From: an uncultured Woeseiaceae bacterium | Lineage (GTDB): Bacteria; Pseudomonadota; Gammaproteobacteria; Steroidobacterales; Woeseiaceae | NCBI GenBank assembly: GCA_945787845.1 | Contig: CALZJH010000001.1 | Span: forward strand, 293,876 to 357,875 | DNA: 64,000 bases | Reading direction: 5' to 3' | In this document: one piece after another, positions 1 to 8,677 of the stretch | Layout of the letters: each line of letters begins with the position of its first letter | Numbering within the stretch: the first letter of the stretch is position 1 | Program-made: the position numbers and the translations under genes | The notes under the pieces: generated by a model | Told to the model about the DNA's origin: nothing | The model's input: the letters and a program-made list of their open reading frames with translations, nothing else | Database searches by the model: none

Positions 1-367
1 CGTTGACGACCAGCACCGGCGTCGAGACCGGTACGCCCTCAAACAGCTCCGTGGCTGCCCATGCAAGGCGCTGCGCCGTTCCCGGCTGGACTTCCTGCCC
101 GAGCAACAGTAGCGGCTCGGCCTGGCCCTCGGCCGTCGTAACGGCATCGGCCAGCGGCACATCGTGTTCGTGGGCCGGAACCGCTTCGACGAGCTCCTCA
201 GCGACGACGGCGGTTTCGCTGGAACGCGAATCCTCATCAAAGGTCGAATCCTCACGCAGGTCAACGCCACTGTCGGTCTGCTCAACGGCAGTCTCGCCGC
301 CGAGTGCGGTGCCGGCCGTAAACGACAGGCACAACAGGGCAAACACTCTGACGAAATGCGTAGTCAT
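1..367 (-). CDS. Succinylglutamate desuccinylase/aspartoacylase-family protein, N-terminal part only
   Basis: Reading leftward from an ATG at 365-367, 122 codons stay open to the window edge, so the 3' part is missing. The first 23 or so residues look like a signal peptide (basic start, then FALLCLSF, then a small-residue stretch). An acidic linker follows, and then a segment ending PVSTPVLVVNG, which resembles the entry strand of AstE/AspA-type (M14-like) zinc hydrolases, where it precedes the first metal-binding His/Glu motif. That motif lies outside the window, so activity cannot be judged. An in-frame ATG at 392-394 is an alternative start. The gene is divergent from mltD with 109 bp between them. 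Family assignment is by resemblance of the N-terminal part only. Confidence 0.55.
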   Translation of the reverse strand, partial: MTTHFVRVFALLCLSFTAGTALGGETAVEQTDSGVDLREDSTFDEDSRSSETAVVAEELVEAVPAHEHDVPLADAVTTAEGQAEPLLLLGQEVQPGTAQRLAWAATELFEGVPVSTPVLVVN

Positions 368-476
368 CCGGGTCTGTCGGCAAATTGCGCTCATGATACT
401 GTTCAAAATACGGCAAAATGCCGGGAATTTCCGTGAACTAATCAATAATTTGCGATTGAAACCTGAACGAAACCAA

Positions 477-2393
477 ATGACAAGCTTTTACCGCTACCTG
501 ATCCTCTTCGGTTTTCTCGCCATGGGCGCCGCCCGGGCTGCTGAGCCGTTCCCGCAACCGCCCGAATTACAGCCCGATGTCGACTTCTGGGTGGCTGTCT
601 TCACGGAGTACTCGACCGACGAAGGCGTGCTGCATGACAATCGCAATCTTGCCGTCGTCTACGAGCGCCTCCAGATGCCGGCCAAACTGTCCCGGCGCGA
701 GCGCAATCGGCGCGTCGACAAGCGCCGCAAGGCGCTGCAGGCGACTCTGCGTGTCCTTGCCGCCGGCAAACGCGACAACCTGAGTACCGAGGAAGCGCGC
801 GTGCTGGCGCTGTGGCCCGAGAACGTTAGCAACAGCGAACTTACTGCCGCCGTGAAGCGCATTCGTTACCAGCAGGGGCTCCGGGAGCGCTTCAGGAGCG
901 GGCTTGAGCGTTCCGGGCGCTGGCGCGACCACATCAATAGCGAATTCACAGCCCTGGGCGTGCCCGTTGATATCGCCGCACTGCCGCACGTCGAGTCGTC
1001 CTACAACCCGGATGCCCGGTCACATGTCGGCGCCTCCGGCATCTGGCAATTTACGCGTAGCACGGGCCGCCGTTTCATGCGCGTCGATCATGTCGTCGAC
1101 GAACGCAACGATCCCTTTGCAGCGACGCGCGCCGCCGGCCGCCTGCTTGCCTATAACTACTCAATAACGGGTAACTGGCCGATGGCCATTACCGCCTACA
1201 ACCATGGCCTGGCGGGTGTCAGGCGTGCGATGCGCAAATACGGCGACACGGCCTACGTTGATATCCTGCGCAAATACAACGGCCGAACCTTCGGCTTTGC
1301 GTCGCGAAACTTCTACGTGGCGTTTCTGGCCGCGCGCGAGGTGGACCAGAATGTCGACAAGTACTTCCCGGGCGTCGTCCCCGAGAAACCGACGCCTTAT
1401 GCCACCGTGAAGCTGCCCACCTACGTATCGGTGAAGGGGCTGAGCAAGGCGCTCAACGTGTCGGCGACACAGATTGCGAAACACAATCCGGGCCTGCAAG
1501 CGACGATCTGGCAGGGCAGCAAGTACCTGCCAAAGGGCTACGATCTGCGCTTGCCGACATCCGCGACAAAGGCGCCACTGGATCGGCTGATTGCGTCATT
1601 GCCGGGCGATGCGACGTTCGCGGAGCAACTGCCGGACATGTACCACCGGGTGGCACGTGGTGACACGTTGTCGCAGATTGCCGAGACCTATGGCACGCGC
1701 GTGTCGACGCTCGTCGCGCTCAACCAGCTGGGCAGCAGTCATCGAATTCGGGCGGGCCAGCAGCTGCGTTTGCCCGCCGCGGGACCGCTTGCCGCGGCCA
1801 CTGAACCGGCAGGGCCGGTGGTACAGACGCCTGCGGCAGAGGAGCCTGCGGTTGTCGCAAGCGTAGCGCCGGCCAGTCAGCCGGTTGCGGAGATGACACC
1901 GGGTGCCATGGCGAGCGACCTTGCGTCCTCGATGCTGGGGACCATCCAGACCGCCTTGCTTTCCGATCCGAGCGACTACAGCGTCGCGGATGACAACACG
2001 ATCGAGGTGCAGCCGCTCGAAACACTCGGTCACTTTGGCGACTGGCTGGACATCAAGACACAGCGACTCCGGGATCTGAACGGGCTGGCATTTCGCACGC
2101 CGGTTGCGGTTGGGCAGCGCATCCGCCTCGATCTCGGTACCGTCGACGCGAAAACATTCGAAGAGCGGCGCATCGCCTACCATCGCGCACAGCAGGACAG
2201 TTTCTTCCGTCAGCACGTCATTGCCGGCGCCACCGAGCATACGATCAAACGAGGCGAGTCCATCTGGATCATCGCGCTGCGTCAATACGACGTGCCGCTG
2301 TGGCTGTTCCGCCAGTACAACCCGACGCTCGACCTGCAAAACGTGCGCCCTGGCACCAGGGTGCAGATTCCTCTCCTGACGGATGCGGGTTAG
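477..2393 (+). CDS. mltD: Membrane-bound lytic murein transglycosylase D
   Basis: 638 residues. It cleaves the MurNAc-GlcNAc bond of peptidoglycan in the periplasm, forming 1,6-anhydro ends. A short signal peptide (residues 1-21, ending AARA) precedes a goose-lysozyme/SLT-like domain. The catalytic Glu is E173 in LPHVESSYNP, and GASGIWQF follows at 185-192. Three LysM-type wall-binding segments come after: a weak one near 320-360, a clear one at about 389-432 (VARGDTLSQIAETYG) and a C-terminal one at about 588-632 (IKRGESIWIIALRQYDVP). The frame is open upstream to position 3, but the ATG at 477 directly precedes the signal peptide and clears the divergent neighbour. The stop overlaps the next gene's GTG (TAGTG). 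Confidence 0.93.
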   Translation: MTSFYRYLILFGFLAMGAARAAEPFPQPPELQPDVDFWVAVFTEYSTDEGVLHDNRNLAVVYERLQMPAKLSRRERNRRVDKRRKALQATLRVLAAGKRDNLSTEEARVLALWPENVSNSELTAAVKRIRYQQGLRERFRSGLERSGRWRDHINSEFTALGVPVDIAALPHVESSYNPDARSHVGASGIWQFTRSTGRRFMRVDHVVDERNDPFAATRAAGRLLAYNYSITGNWPMAITAYNHGLAGVRRAMRKYGDTAYVDILRKYNGRTFGFASRNFYVAFLAAREVDQNVDKYFPGVVPEKPTPYATVKLPTYVSVKGLSKALNVSATQIAKHNPGLQATIWQGSKYLPKGYDLRLPTSATKAPLDRLIASLPGDATFAEQLPDMYHRVARGDTLSQIAETYGTRVSTLVALNQLGSSHRIRAGQQLRLPAAGPLAAATEPAGPVVQTPAAEEPAVVASVAPASQPVAEMTPGAMASDLASSMLGTIQTALLSDPSDYSVADDNTIEVQPLETLGHFGDWLDIKTQRLRDLNGLAFRTPVAVGQRIRLDLGTVDAKTFEERRIAYHRAQQDSFFRQHVIAGATEHTIKRGESIWIIALRQYDVPLWLFRQYNPTLDLQNVRPGTRVQIPLLTDAG

Positions 2394-2794
2394 TGGCGGC
2401 GCGCCACCAGTACCTGGCGATTCGCCTGCTGCCTGTCGTCCTACTGGCAACGGCTGCGGGTTTCTGGTTTGTCGACGTGCAGCAGAGCGGGCCCTGGGCG
2501 GTGCGCAACCTGCTGCCATTGCTGGTGCTCGTCATCCTGTCTTTCCTGACCTTATACAGGGGAGGCGGGCGCTGGTCGGGTCGCGGCATGCGTATGCCCC
2601 TCGGCACACTGGGTTTCGCGATCCCCGCATTGGGTCTGTCGGCATACCTGCACTATGCCTATGCCGTGAACCTCAATGACATGTTCAGCGGTGCACAATT
2701 CCCGGAACGGGTCTTCCGTTACCTGCCGGCCTATACGCTGGGCGCCGGCGGCATTGGTTTTGCGATCGGCTGGATCGCTGGTCGGAATGTCTGA
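2393..2794 (+). CDS. Small integral membrane protein, unknown function
   Basis: 133 residues from a GTG that shares its G with the mltD stop codon, which implies translational coupling. About four hydrophobic segments are visible: residues 10-27 (LRLLPVV-type start), 38-54 (LLPLLVLVILSFLTLY), 70-88 and 112-130. A short basic, glycine-rich loop (RGGGRWSGRG) lies between the second and third. No catalytic motif is seen. An ATG-led reading from 2300 in the same frame would overlap mltD by 94 bp and is less likely. The link to mltD hints at an envelope role, but the function is not recognised. Confidence 0.7.
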   Translation: MAARHQYLAIRLLPVVLLATAAGFWFVDVQQSGPWAVRNLLPLLVLVILSFLTLYRGGGRWSGRGMRMPLGTLGFAIPALGLSAYLHYAYAVNLNDMFSGAQFPERVFRYLPAYTLGAGGIGFAIGWIAGRNV

Positions 2795-2874
2795 GTGTGG
2801 TGGTCGCGGAGCGCCTGCCTTGTTTGTGAAGCGGCTCTTTTTTTCCGTGAACAAGTTTTGCTAGGCTTGGCAAC

Positions 2875-3366
2875 ATGAAAAGAATCGCATTAGCAATGAT
2901 CGTGCTGTTGGTGCCTGGCCTGATGCAGGCCAGCGAGTTCCCGCGAGCCGACCATGTCGTCATTGAGAAGGCGGCACGCCAGTTGCACCTGCTGCAGCGC
3001 GGCAAGGTCTTTCGCACGTTCAAGATAGCGTTGGGCATTCAGCCGGTCGGTGACAAGAAGCAGGAAGGCGATTTCAGGACCCCAGAGGGCCGCTACATGC
3101 TCGACAGGCGCAATCCAAACAGCGACTACTTTCTCTCGATCGGTATTTCCTACCCGAATTCCACGGATCGTCGGGAAGCGGCCAGTCTTGGCGTCAGCCC
3201 CGGCGGCGCCATCATGATTCACGGCCAGCCCAACACGCCGACCCGCTCGGAGGCTTATTATCGGACCCAGGACTGGACCAATGGCTGCATAGCCGTGTCC
3301 AACTCTGACATGATCGATATCTGGCTCATGACCGGCGAGAACACGCCCATCGAAATCCGACCCTGA
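2875..3366 (+). CDS. L,D-transpeptidase (YkuD/ErfK-type) family protein
   Basis: 163 residues. The signal peptide is residues 1-19 (MKRIALAM... MQAS). The rest is one YkuD-type catalytic domain. The conserved His is H116 in MIHGQPN and the nucleophile Cys is C138 in TNGCIAVSNSD, matching the family's HG...S/TxGC pattern. These enzymes make or cut meso-DAP links in peptidoglycan or attach lipoproteins to it. The size and the GDFRTPEGRYMLDRRNPNSDY segment resemble the short YafK/DpaA-like branch, so an amidase-like activity on bound lipoprotein is also possible. The stop is immediately followed by the ppnN ATG, so the two are probably co-transcribed. Confidence 0.85.
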   Translation: MKRIALAMIVLLVPGLMQASEFPRADHVVIEKAARQLHLLQRGKVFRTFKIALGIQPVGDKKQEGDFRTPEGRYMLDRRNPNSDYFLSIGISYPNSTDRREAASLGVSPGGAIMIHGQPNTPTRSEAYYRTQDWTNGCIAVSNSDMIDIWLMTGENTPIEIRP

Positions 3367-4734
3367 ATGCCCGGACAATTCATCGACGCCGAGGTCTGGC
3401 CAGAAGGCAGCCTCGAAGTACTCTCGCAATTCGAAGTCGACCAGCTGCAGAGCAGCGGCACCGGTGGGCTCTACCCGTTACTGCGTCGCTGCATGCTGGC
3501 GGTCCTGAATTCGGGTAGCGAGTCGGACGACGCGCGTGAGCTGTTCGAGACGTATCGCGATTTCGAAGTCGGTTTCATTCGCCAGGATCGCGGGCTGAAG
3601 GTAACGCTCAGGAACGCGCCCGGAGAGGCCTTCGTCGACGGCAAAATGATCCGCGGCACGCGGGAGCTGCTGTCAGCTGTGCTCCGTGACATTGTTTTTA
3701 CGCAGAACGAGGTCCTCGATAGCGGTCGTTTCGATCTCACGGCATCGGACGGCATTAGCAATGCGGTGTTCCATATCCTGCGCAATGCGCAGCTGATGAA
3801 ATTGCCGGCGCGAGTCAACCTGGTCGTTTGCTGGGGCGGCCATGCGATCAGTCGCGAAGAGTACGACTATTCGAAGAAAGTTGGCTATGAGCTCGGACTC
3901 CGCGGTCTCAATGTCTGCACAGGATGCGGGCCAGGCGCGATGAAAGGCCCGATGAAAGGCGCCACGATCGGTCACGCGAAACAAAGAAATCGGGGTGGCC
4001 GCTACGTGGGAATCACCGAACCCGGAATCATTGCGGCGGAGTCACCGAATCCGATCGTTAATTCGCTGGTCATCATGCCGGACATGGAAAAACGACTTGA
4101 GAGCTTCGTCAGGATCGGACACGGCATCACCGTATTTCCGGGCGGCGTTGGAACGGCCGAAGAGATTCTCTACTTGCTGGGTGTCCTGCTACATCCGGAT
4201 AACGTCGGGCAGCCGTTACCGATGATCATGACGGGGCCTGCGTCAGCAGAGCCCTATTTCCGCAAGATCGACGAGTTCGTTGGGGCCACGCTGGGAGCCG
4301 CGGCGCAGCAGCGCTACAGGATCATAATCGACGACCCTGCCGAAGTCGCGCGGCAGATGAAAGCAGGACTCAAGGAAGTACTCGAATTCAGAAAGAAGCA
4401 CAGTGATGCTTTCTATTTTAACTGGCGGCTCAGGGTCGACGATGAATTTCAGCGGCCGTTCGTGGCAACCCACGAGTCGATGAGCGCTCTGGAGATTGAT
4501 GAGGGGCTGCCGACGCACAAGCTGGCGGCGAACCTGCGGCGCGTCTTCTCGGGCATCGTGTCGGGCAATGTGCGCGAGGATACGGCTGAGCTCATCGAAG
4601 AAAACGGGCCGTTCGAGATCAACGGATCGCAGGCGATTATGAGCCTGCTCGACGATCTGCTGACCGGGTTCGTTGCCCAGCATCGGATGAAAATTTCGCA
4701 CGGAGACTACGATCCCTGCTACGTGATTAAGTAA
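3367..4734 (+). CDS. ppnN: Pyrimidine/purine 5'-monophosphate nucleosidase PpnN (YgdH)
   Basis: 455 residues, the normal length for PpnN. It hydrolyses nucleoside 5'-monophosphates to base plus ribose 5-phosphate in the cytoplasm; in E. coli it is modulated by (p)ppGpp. Visible are an N-terminal regulatory part (about 1-140), a LOG/Rossmann-type core with GGHAIS near 158, and the phosphate-binding FPGGVGTAEE near 255, followed by a C-terminal extension typical of YgdH and absent from short LOG proteins. The start is the ATG directly abutting the upstream TGA. A non-coding stretch of about 120 bp follows. Confidence 0.93.
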   Translation: MPGQFIDAEVWPEGSLEVLSQFEVDQLQSSGTGGLYPLLRRCMLAVLNSGSESDDARELFETYRDFEVGFIRQDRGLKVTLRNAPGEAFVDGKMIRGTRELLSAVLRDIVFTQNEVLDSGRFDLTASDGISNAVFHILRNAQLMKLPARVNLVVCWGGHAISREEYDYSKKVGYELGLRGLNVCTGCGPGAMKGPMKGATIGHAKQRNRGGRYVGITEPGIIAAESPNPIVNSLVIMPDMEKRLESFVRIGHGITVFPGGVGTAEEILYLLGVLLHPDNVGQPLPMIMTGPASAEPYFRKIDEFVGATLGAAAQQRYRIIIDDPAEVARQMKAGLKEVLEFRKKHSDAFYFNWRLRVDDEFQRPFVATHESMSALEIDEGLPTHKLAANLRRVFSGIVSGNVREDTAELIEENGPFEINGSQAIMSLLDDLLTGFVAQHRMKISHGDYDPCYVIK

Positions 4735-4854
4735 AACCAAAGCCTAACCGACTGTTTTACAAACAAAAACACGGGTCTGGCATTGTGATGCAGTTCCTGT
4801 GATTTTGATGCCCTGGCACTTAACATTTGTTCAAAGGACTTACTGAGCAAAAAG

Positions 4855-5130
4855 ATGCCAGATAGCAAACACATGAGGTGGGACGCCAGTTTCGGTAAGG
4901 ACGCCGAAGCGGATTCCAAGGCAGACGATGCAGCCGTTGCGGCCATTGAGCCTGCAGCAAACGATGAGGATGGGTGGCAGCAATATCGTCGCTGGATATC
5001 CAAAGCGCCGACGCCGAAAGGTCGCCGCGCGGGCATCGACCCATCGCTCTATTCCTGGAAAGGCTATCGCGACTGGAGCGACCAGGTGCGCCGCAATTGG
5101 GCGAAAGAGTCCACAGAAGATCAGGACTGA
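4855..5130 (+). CDS. Small soluble hypothetical protein, Trp/Arg-rich C-terminal half
   Basis: 91 residues, not recognised. The first half is acidic and Ala-rich. The second half carries five Trp and many basic residues (WQQYRRWISKAP, then a second cluster around residues 65-85 with SWKGYRDWSDQVRRNW). There is no signal peptide or membrane segment. Purine-rich sequence lies upstream (AAAGGA at about 20 bp, AAAAAG next to the ATG). The gene is followed 22 bp later by a strong factor-independent terminator, which supports a real single-gene transcript. An in-frame ATG 18 bp downstream could be the start instead. Confidence 0.6.
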   Translation: MPDSKHMRWDASFGKDAEADSKADDAAVAAIEPAANDEDGWQQYRRWISKAPTPKGRRAGIDPSLYSWKGYRDWSDQVRRNWAKESTEDQD

Positions 5131-5152
5131 GACACGCCATCTTCAGAATCAG

Positions 5153-5182
5153 AAACGCCGGCTTGATGCCGGCGTTTTTTTT
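5153..5182 (+). terminator. Factor-independent terminator after the 91-residue gene
   Basis: A GC-rich stem (ACGCCGGC pairing with GCCGGCGT) with a short TTGAT loop is followed directly by eight T residues. It lies 22 bp after the stop at 5130. This is a canonical intrinsic terminator. Confidence 0.9.
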
Positions 5183-5277
5183 GTCGCGCCTGTTTGTGAT
5201 CAGGGTCCGTAACCGGGGCGGAACTGCGTCTTGTTTCTGAGCATTTTCAGGCCACGTTCAGTGTTGTTGAAGCAAGC

Positions 5278-5320
5278 TGTGACCGGCCTCACAGCCTGCG
5301 CGAGATCGCGGTCATATAGT
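5278..5320 (+). promoter_or_regulatory. CRP/Vfr-type site plus -10 box, class II geometry
   Basis: TGTGA-N6-TCACA at 5278-5293 is a perfect CRP half-site pair. A good -10 hexamer TATAGT lies at 5315-5320, with no convincing -35 box. If transcription starts about 7 bp after the -10 (near 5327), the centre of the site (5285.5) falls at -41.5, the classic class II activator position. The promoter would drive the small ORF at 5355 and the membrane protein at 5555. The site match is seen in the sequence; the cognate regulator (a CRP or Vfr homologue) is inferred and is not in this window. Confidence 0.75.
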
Positions 5321-5354
5321 CACTCTCACGGAACACAAATCACGCGACCAGAGT

Positions 5355-5546
5355 ATGTCAAACAAAGCCCAAGAATCGGAATCGCCTGTCGACTCTTTGA
5401 AGAACGAAGCGTCTCGACAGCGCTGGGAGCTATTTCATCGCGCGATCGCTCACGCGAAAGAATCAAACAACGCGGCTCTGCATGAAGCGGACGCCCAAAG
5501 CGCCGAGGCCGATTGCTCAGGTCCCCTGCTGACAATCGTAAGGTAA
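5355..5546 (+). CDS. Small hypothetical protein, 63 residues
   Basis: A charged, soluble, probably helical peptide (Glu/Ala/Lys-rich, EASRQRWELFHRAIAHAKES in the middle), not recognised. The ATG lies 28 bp after the predicted transcription start of the CRP-type promoter. Its stop (5544-5546) overlaps the Shine-Dalgarno-like AAGGTAA of the next gene, a layout typical of coupled genes. No strong ribosome binding site is seen before its own ATG, so it could also be a leader region rather than a stable protein. Confidence 0.45.
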   Translation: MSNKAQESESPVDSLKNEASRQRWELFHRAIAHAKESNNAALHEADAQSAEADCSGPLLTIVR

Positions 5547-5554
5547 ATAACTCC

Positions 5555-5806
5555 ATGGAATGCTTCCTGCAATATCTCGATGACCTCGACGACCTGTACG
5601 GCGCAGTCGGGCTGGTCTGGGAGCATCTGCGCAGGACGATACTCAAACTGGTTTCGCTCACGATGATCCTGGGCGTGGCTGCCGCCGGAGTCTTGCTGGC
5701 TCTCGCTCACCCGCCCATTGCGCTGGCTATATCGACGCTGCTGATCGTGACGCTCCTGTACCGTTCCGTGACCGGAAACCCCGGCAAATGGACCCACGCC
5801 GGCTAA
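5555..5806 (+). CDS. Small membrane protein, 83 residues, unknown function
   Basis: The ATG at 5555 is preceded by AAGGTAA 9-15 bp upstream; a longer reading from 5513 lacks such a signal. The N-terminal 30 residues are amphipathic with an acidic YLDDLDDLYG motif. They are followed by one long or two closely spaced membrane helices (about residues 31-68: LVSLTMILGVAAAGVLLAL and IALAISTLLIVTLLYRS) and a short basic tail. It is second in a two-gene unit behind the CRP-type promoter, with htpG 83 bp downstream. No family recognised. Confidence 0.65.
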   Translation: MECFLQYLDDLDDLYGAVGLVWEHLRRTILKLVSLTMILGVAAAGVLLALAHPPIALAISTLLIVTLLYRSVTGNPGKWTHAG

Positions 5807-5832
5807 GGTTGCAAATCTAGCCCGCTCCAGGG

Positions 5833-5858
5833 CTTGAAATCGTCAGCTTAAGCCCTAT
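5833..5858 (+). promoter_or_regulatory. Sigma-32 (heat-shock) type promoter of htpG
   Basis: CTTGAAA at 5833-5839, a 13-bp spacer and CCCTAT at 5853-5858 closely match the RpoH consensus CTTGAAA-N11-16-CCCCATnT. The implied transcription start near 5865 lies after the GTG at 5860, so that upstream GTG cannot be the start codon of this transcript. Confidence 0.75.
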
Positions 5859-5889
5859 CGTGTCTGACTTTGGTCAGGAGATAAGCGGC

Positions 5890-7767
5890 GTGGCCGACAA
5901 GCGCGAAACACCCAGCAAAGAAACACTCGGATTCCAAACCGAAGTCCGTCAGCTGTTGAAGCTGATGATCCACTCCCTGTACAGCAACAAGGAGATCTTC
6001 CTCCGTGAGTTGATCTCCAACGCGTCGGACGCGGCCGACAAACTTCGCTTCGAAGCATTGGCGAAGCCTGACCTGCTTGGCGAAGACGAACTCGTAATTC
6101 GTATCAACATCGACAAGGAAAAGCGCCTCCTGTCGGTTACCGACAACGGCATCGGCATGTCACGCGATGAACTCGTGGACAACCTCGGGACGATCGCAAG
6201 GTCGGGAACGGCTGAGTTCCTGGAGCAGATGACGGGTGACCAGCAGCATGACGCGCAGCTCATCGGACAATTCGGCGTCGGTTTCTACTCGGCCTTCATC
6301 GTCGCCGACAAGGTTACGGTCGATACTCGCCGTGCCGACTCCGACGAGGCCGTGCGCTGGGAATCAAACGGCGAGGGCGAGTTCACGATAGAGGGCATCG
6401 AGCGTGAAGAACGCGGCACCTGCGTCACCCTGCATCTGAAAGACGACGGGGCTGAGTTCGCCGAGCCGGTCCGTATCGAGTCGCTGATTCGCAAGTACTC
6501 GGACCACATTGGCTTCCCGGTCTCCCTGCACACCGAAGGTGAAGAAGAGACAAAAGTCGTGAATTCCGCCACTGCGCTCTGGACGCGTTCGCGCACCGAC
6601 GTGAACGATGACGAGTACAGGGAGTTCTACAAGTACCTGTCACATGACTTCGCGGACCCGCTCGCCTGGAGCCATAACCGGGTGGAAGGCAAACGGGAAT
6701 ACACGAGTCTCTTGTATATTCCCGCGGCGGCACCGTTCGACCTCTGGAATCGAGACGCGCCGCGGGGCCTCAAGCTCTACGTGCAGCGTGTGTTCATCAT
6801 GGACGACGCGGAGCAGTTCCTGCCGCTGTATCTGCGCTTCGTCAAAGGCGTTGTCGATTCGGCGGACCTGCCACTCAACGTGTCGCGTGAACTGTTGCAG
6901 CAGCATCCTGACCTTACGGCGATGCGCGGCGCTCTTACAAAACGCGTCCTCGATATGCTGGGCAAGCTGGCAAGCGGCGACGACTACGGGAAGTTCTGGG
7001 CCGAATTCGGCCAGGTTCTGAAGGAGGGCGTGGTAGAGGATTTCGCGAACAGGGACAAGCTGGCCAGACTGCTGCGCTTTGCGTCGACGCACTCGGGCAA
7101 CGATGTCCAGGACCAGTCCCTCGACGACTATGTGTCCCGGATCCAGGAAGGGCAGGACAAAATCTACTTCATCCTTGCCGACAACTACGCGACCGCGGTC
7201 GCCAGCCCGCACCTCGAGCAACTTCGGCAGAAAGGCCTCGAGGTTCTTCTGCTGACCGATCGCATCGACCCCTGGCTGGTCGATGGGCTCGCGGAATACG
7301 AAGGCAAGACGCTGGTTGATGTGGGTCGATCAGGCCTGGATTTGCCGCAGGATGATGACGCCGACGCCCAGGAGTCTGCCAATAGCGAGCACGATGCGCT
7401 GCTGAAGCGGGTCAGGGATGTCCTTAGCGAACGCGTCGAGGCCGTCAATGTCAGCCACCGACTGGTCGACTCGCCGGCCTGTGTGGTTGCGGCCGACGAC
7501 GATCTCAATCCGCAGCTCAGGCGCATGCTTGAGGCGAGCGGTCAACAGATCCCGGAATCGAAACCGATACTCGAGATCAACATCGACCACCCGCTGGTCG
7601 GGCGCCTGGCGGCGGAGTCGGACGACGACAGGTTTGGTGAGCTGTCGAATATCGTGCTGGATCATGCGTTGCTCGCCGAAGGCTCGCAGCTCGAGAACCC
7701 GGCCGCGTATGTCCACCGGATGAACAAACTGCTACTCGATATCGAGTCTGGAGCAAACAGTGAATAA
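5890..7767 (+). CDS. htpG: Chaperone HtpG (Hsp90)
   Basis: 625 residues from the GTG at 5890. CAGGAG at 5875-5880 is correctly spaced before it, and the protein then starts [18 protein letters not shown], like other HtpG proteins. The frame stays open to a GTG at 5860, but that codon precedes the predicted sigma-32 start site. GHKL ATPase motifs are clear: [13 protein letters not shown] (N-box), VTDNGIGMS (G1) and [16 protein letters not shown] (G2). A middle domain and a C-terminal dimerisation domain follow at normal length. It is a cytosolic ATP-dependent chaperone. The stop overlaps the start of msrB, so chaperone and methionine-sulfoxide repair are translationally coupled. Confidence 0.95.
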   Translation: MADKRETPSKETLGFQTEVRQLLKLMIHSLYSNKEIFLRELISNASDAADKLRFEALAKPDLLGEDELVIRINIDKEKRLLSVTDNGIGMSRDELVDNLGTIARSGTAEFLEQMTGDQQHDAQLIGQFGVGFYSAFIVADKVTVDTRRADSDEAVRWESNGEGEFTIEGIEREERGTCVTLHLKDDGAEFAEPVRIESLIRKYSDHIGFPVSLHTEGEEETKVVNSATALWTRSRTDVNDDEYREFYKYLSHDFADPLAWSHNRVEGKREYTSLLYIPAAAPFDLWNRDAPRGLKLYVQRVFIMDDAEQFLPLYLRFVKGVVDSADLPLNVSRELLQQHPDLTAMRGALTKRVLDMLGKLASGDDYGKFWAEFGQVLKEGVVEDFANRDKLARLLRFASTHSGNDVQDQSLDDYVSRIQEGQDKIYFILADNYATAVASPHLEQLRQKGLEVLLLTDRIDPWLVDGLAEYEGKTLVDVGRSGLDLPQDDDADAQESANSEHDALLKRVRDVLSERVEAVNVSHRLVDSPACVVAADDDLNPQLRRMLEASGQQIPESKPILEINIDHPLVGRLAAESDDDRFGELSNIVLDHALLAEGSQLENPAAYVHRMNKLLLDIESGANSE

Positions 7768-8152
7768 CGACGACGACAAGAATCTGCGTGACAAGCTCAG
7801 TGAGGAGCAGTACCAGGTGACCCAGTGCTCCGCGACGGAGCGCCCGTTTACGGGTAAGTATGTCAATCACAAGGCGGACGGCACGTATCACTGCGTGGTT
7901 TGTGACGCGCCGTTGTTCAGCTCGGAAAACAAGTACGACTCCGGGTCTGGCTGGCCGAGTTTCTGGCTGCCGATGGCCGGAGACGCTGTGCGCACGAAGT
8001 CAGACGCGTCGCAAGGAATGGTCCGGGTCGAGGTTGTGTGTGCCGCATGCGACGCGCACCTGGGCCATGTGTTCGAGGATGGCCCGCAGCCGACCGGTTT
8101 GCGATACTGCATCAACTCCGCATCCCTTGATTTCGAGGATCAGCCCGAATGA
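7760..8152 (+). CDS. msrB: Peptide-methionine (R)-S-oxide reductase MsrB
   Basis: 130 residues from a GTG overlapping the 3' end of htpG by 8 bp. It reduces the R epimer of methionine sulfoxide in proteins. Visible are the zinc-binding CxxC pairs (CVVCDAP and CAACDAH), the substrate pocket GSGWPSFW and the catalytic Cys C117 in RYCINSASL. There is no signal peptide, so it is cytosolic. It sits between htpG and an FKBP lipoprotein in one operon probably opened by the sigma-32 promoter, which fits a protein-damage response. Confidence 0.94.
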   Translation: MNNDDDKNLRDKLSEEQYQVTQCSATERPFTGKYVNHKADGTYHCVVCDAPLFSSENKYDSGSGWPSFWLPMAGDAVRTKSDASQGMVRVEVVCAACDAHLGHVFEDGPQPTGLRYCINSASLDFEDQPE

Positions 8153-8673
8153 GCAGGAACGTACTCACACTCGTATTGTGCGCGGCCGCGCTTGCAACAG
8201 CCTGCAGCCAGCCGGAACAGACTGCCGAAGCCGAGCAGGCAGGGATGAATGGAGAACCCGCTGTGGAAGAGGGCGGTGCGAGCAGCTGTCCGCAGGCAGA
8301 CGAGAACGGCGTTGTCGAAATTCAGCCGGGGTTGATCGCGAAGATCACCAAAGCGGGCTATGGCCGCGCCGCGGTCAGCAAAGACTATGCGGATGTGCAC
8401 ACGACGCTGTGGTTATACGATGAAGCCGCCGAAGGTGGCCGCGGTGACCCGATTTGGTCATCGGGCGGTGTGGATCCTTTTCAGTTCCAGATTGATGCCG
8501 GGCAGGTGATCAAAGGCTGGGACCTGGGCGTGACGTGCATGTTGGTGGGTGAAAAACGCGAACTGAAGATTGCACCGGAACTTGGTTATGGCGATCGTGG
8601 CAAACCGCCTGTGCCGCCCAACGCCACGCTGCTGTTCGAGATCGAGCTCGTCAAGCTGACGGCCCCCGAATAA
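8149..8673 (+). CDS. FKBP-type peptidyl-prolyl isomerase, lipoprotein
   Basis: 174 residues. The ATG overlaps the msrB stop (ATGA). A lipoprotein signal ends LATAC at Cys19, so the mature protein is membrane-anchored in the envelope. After a Glu/Ala-rich linker, residues from about 55 form an FKBP fold: [12 protein letters not shown], then [41 protein letters not shown] in outline, then a C-terminal [10 protein letters not shown] strand. It probably catalyses prolyl isomerisation of exported proteins. It is third in the htpG-msrB unit, and its stop lies 4 bp from that of the convergent OmpA-family gene. Confidence 0.88.
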   Translation: MSRNVLTLVLCAAALATACSQPEQTAEAEQAGMNGEPAVEEGGASSCPQADENGVVEIQPGLIAKITKAGYGRAAVSKDYADVHTTLWLYDEAAEGGRGDPIWSSGGVDPFQFQIDAGQVIKGWDLGVTCMLVGEKRELKIAPELGYGDRGKPPVPPNATLLFEIELVKLTAPE

Positions 8674-8677
8674 GCGC

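Noticed and set aside
3..476. N-terminal extension of the mltD reading frame
   Set aside because: It runs antisense to the AstE/AspA-family gene, is Ser/Thr-rich without domain sense, and the real signal peptide begins at 477.
4780..4812. Second CRP-like site (two TGTGAT copies)
   Set aside because: The copies are direct, not inverted, so they do not form a CRP palindrome.
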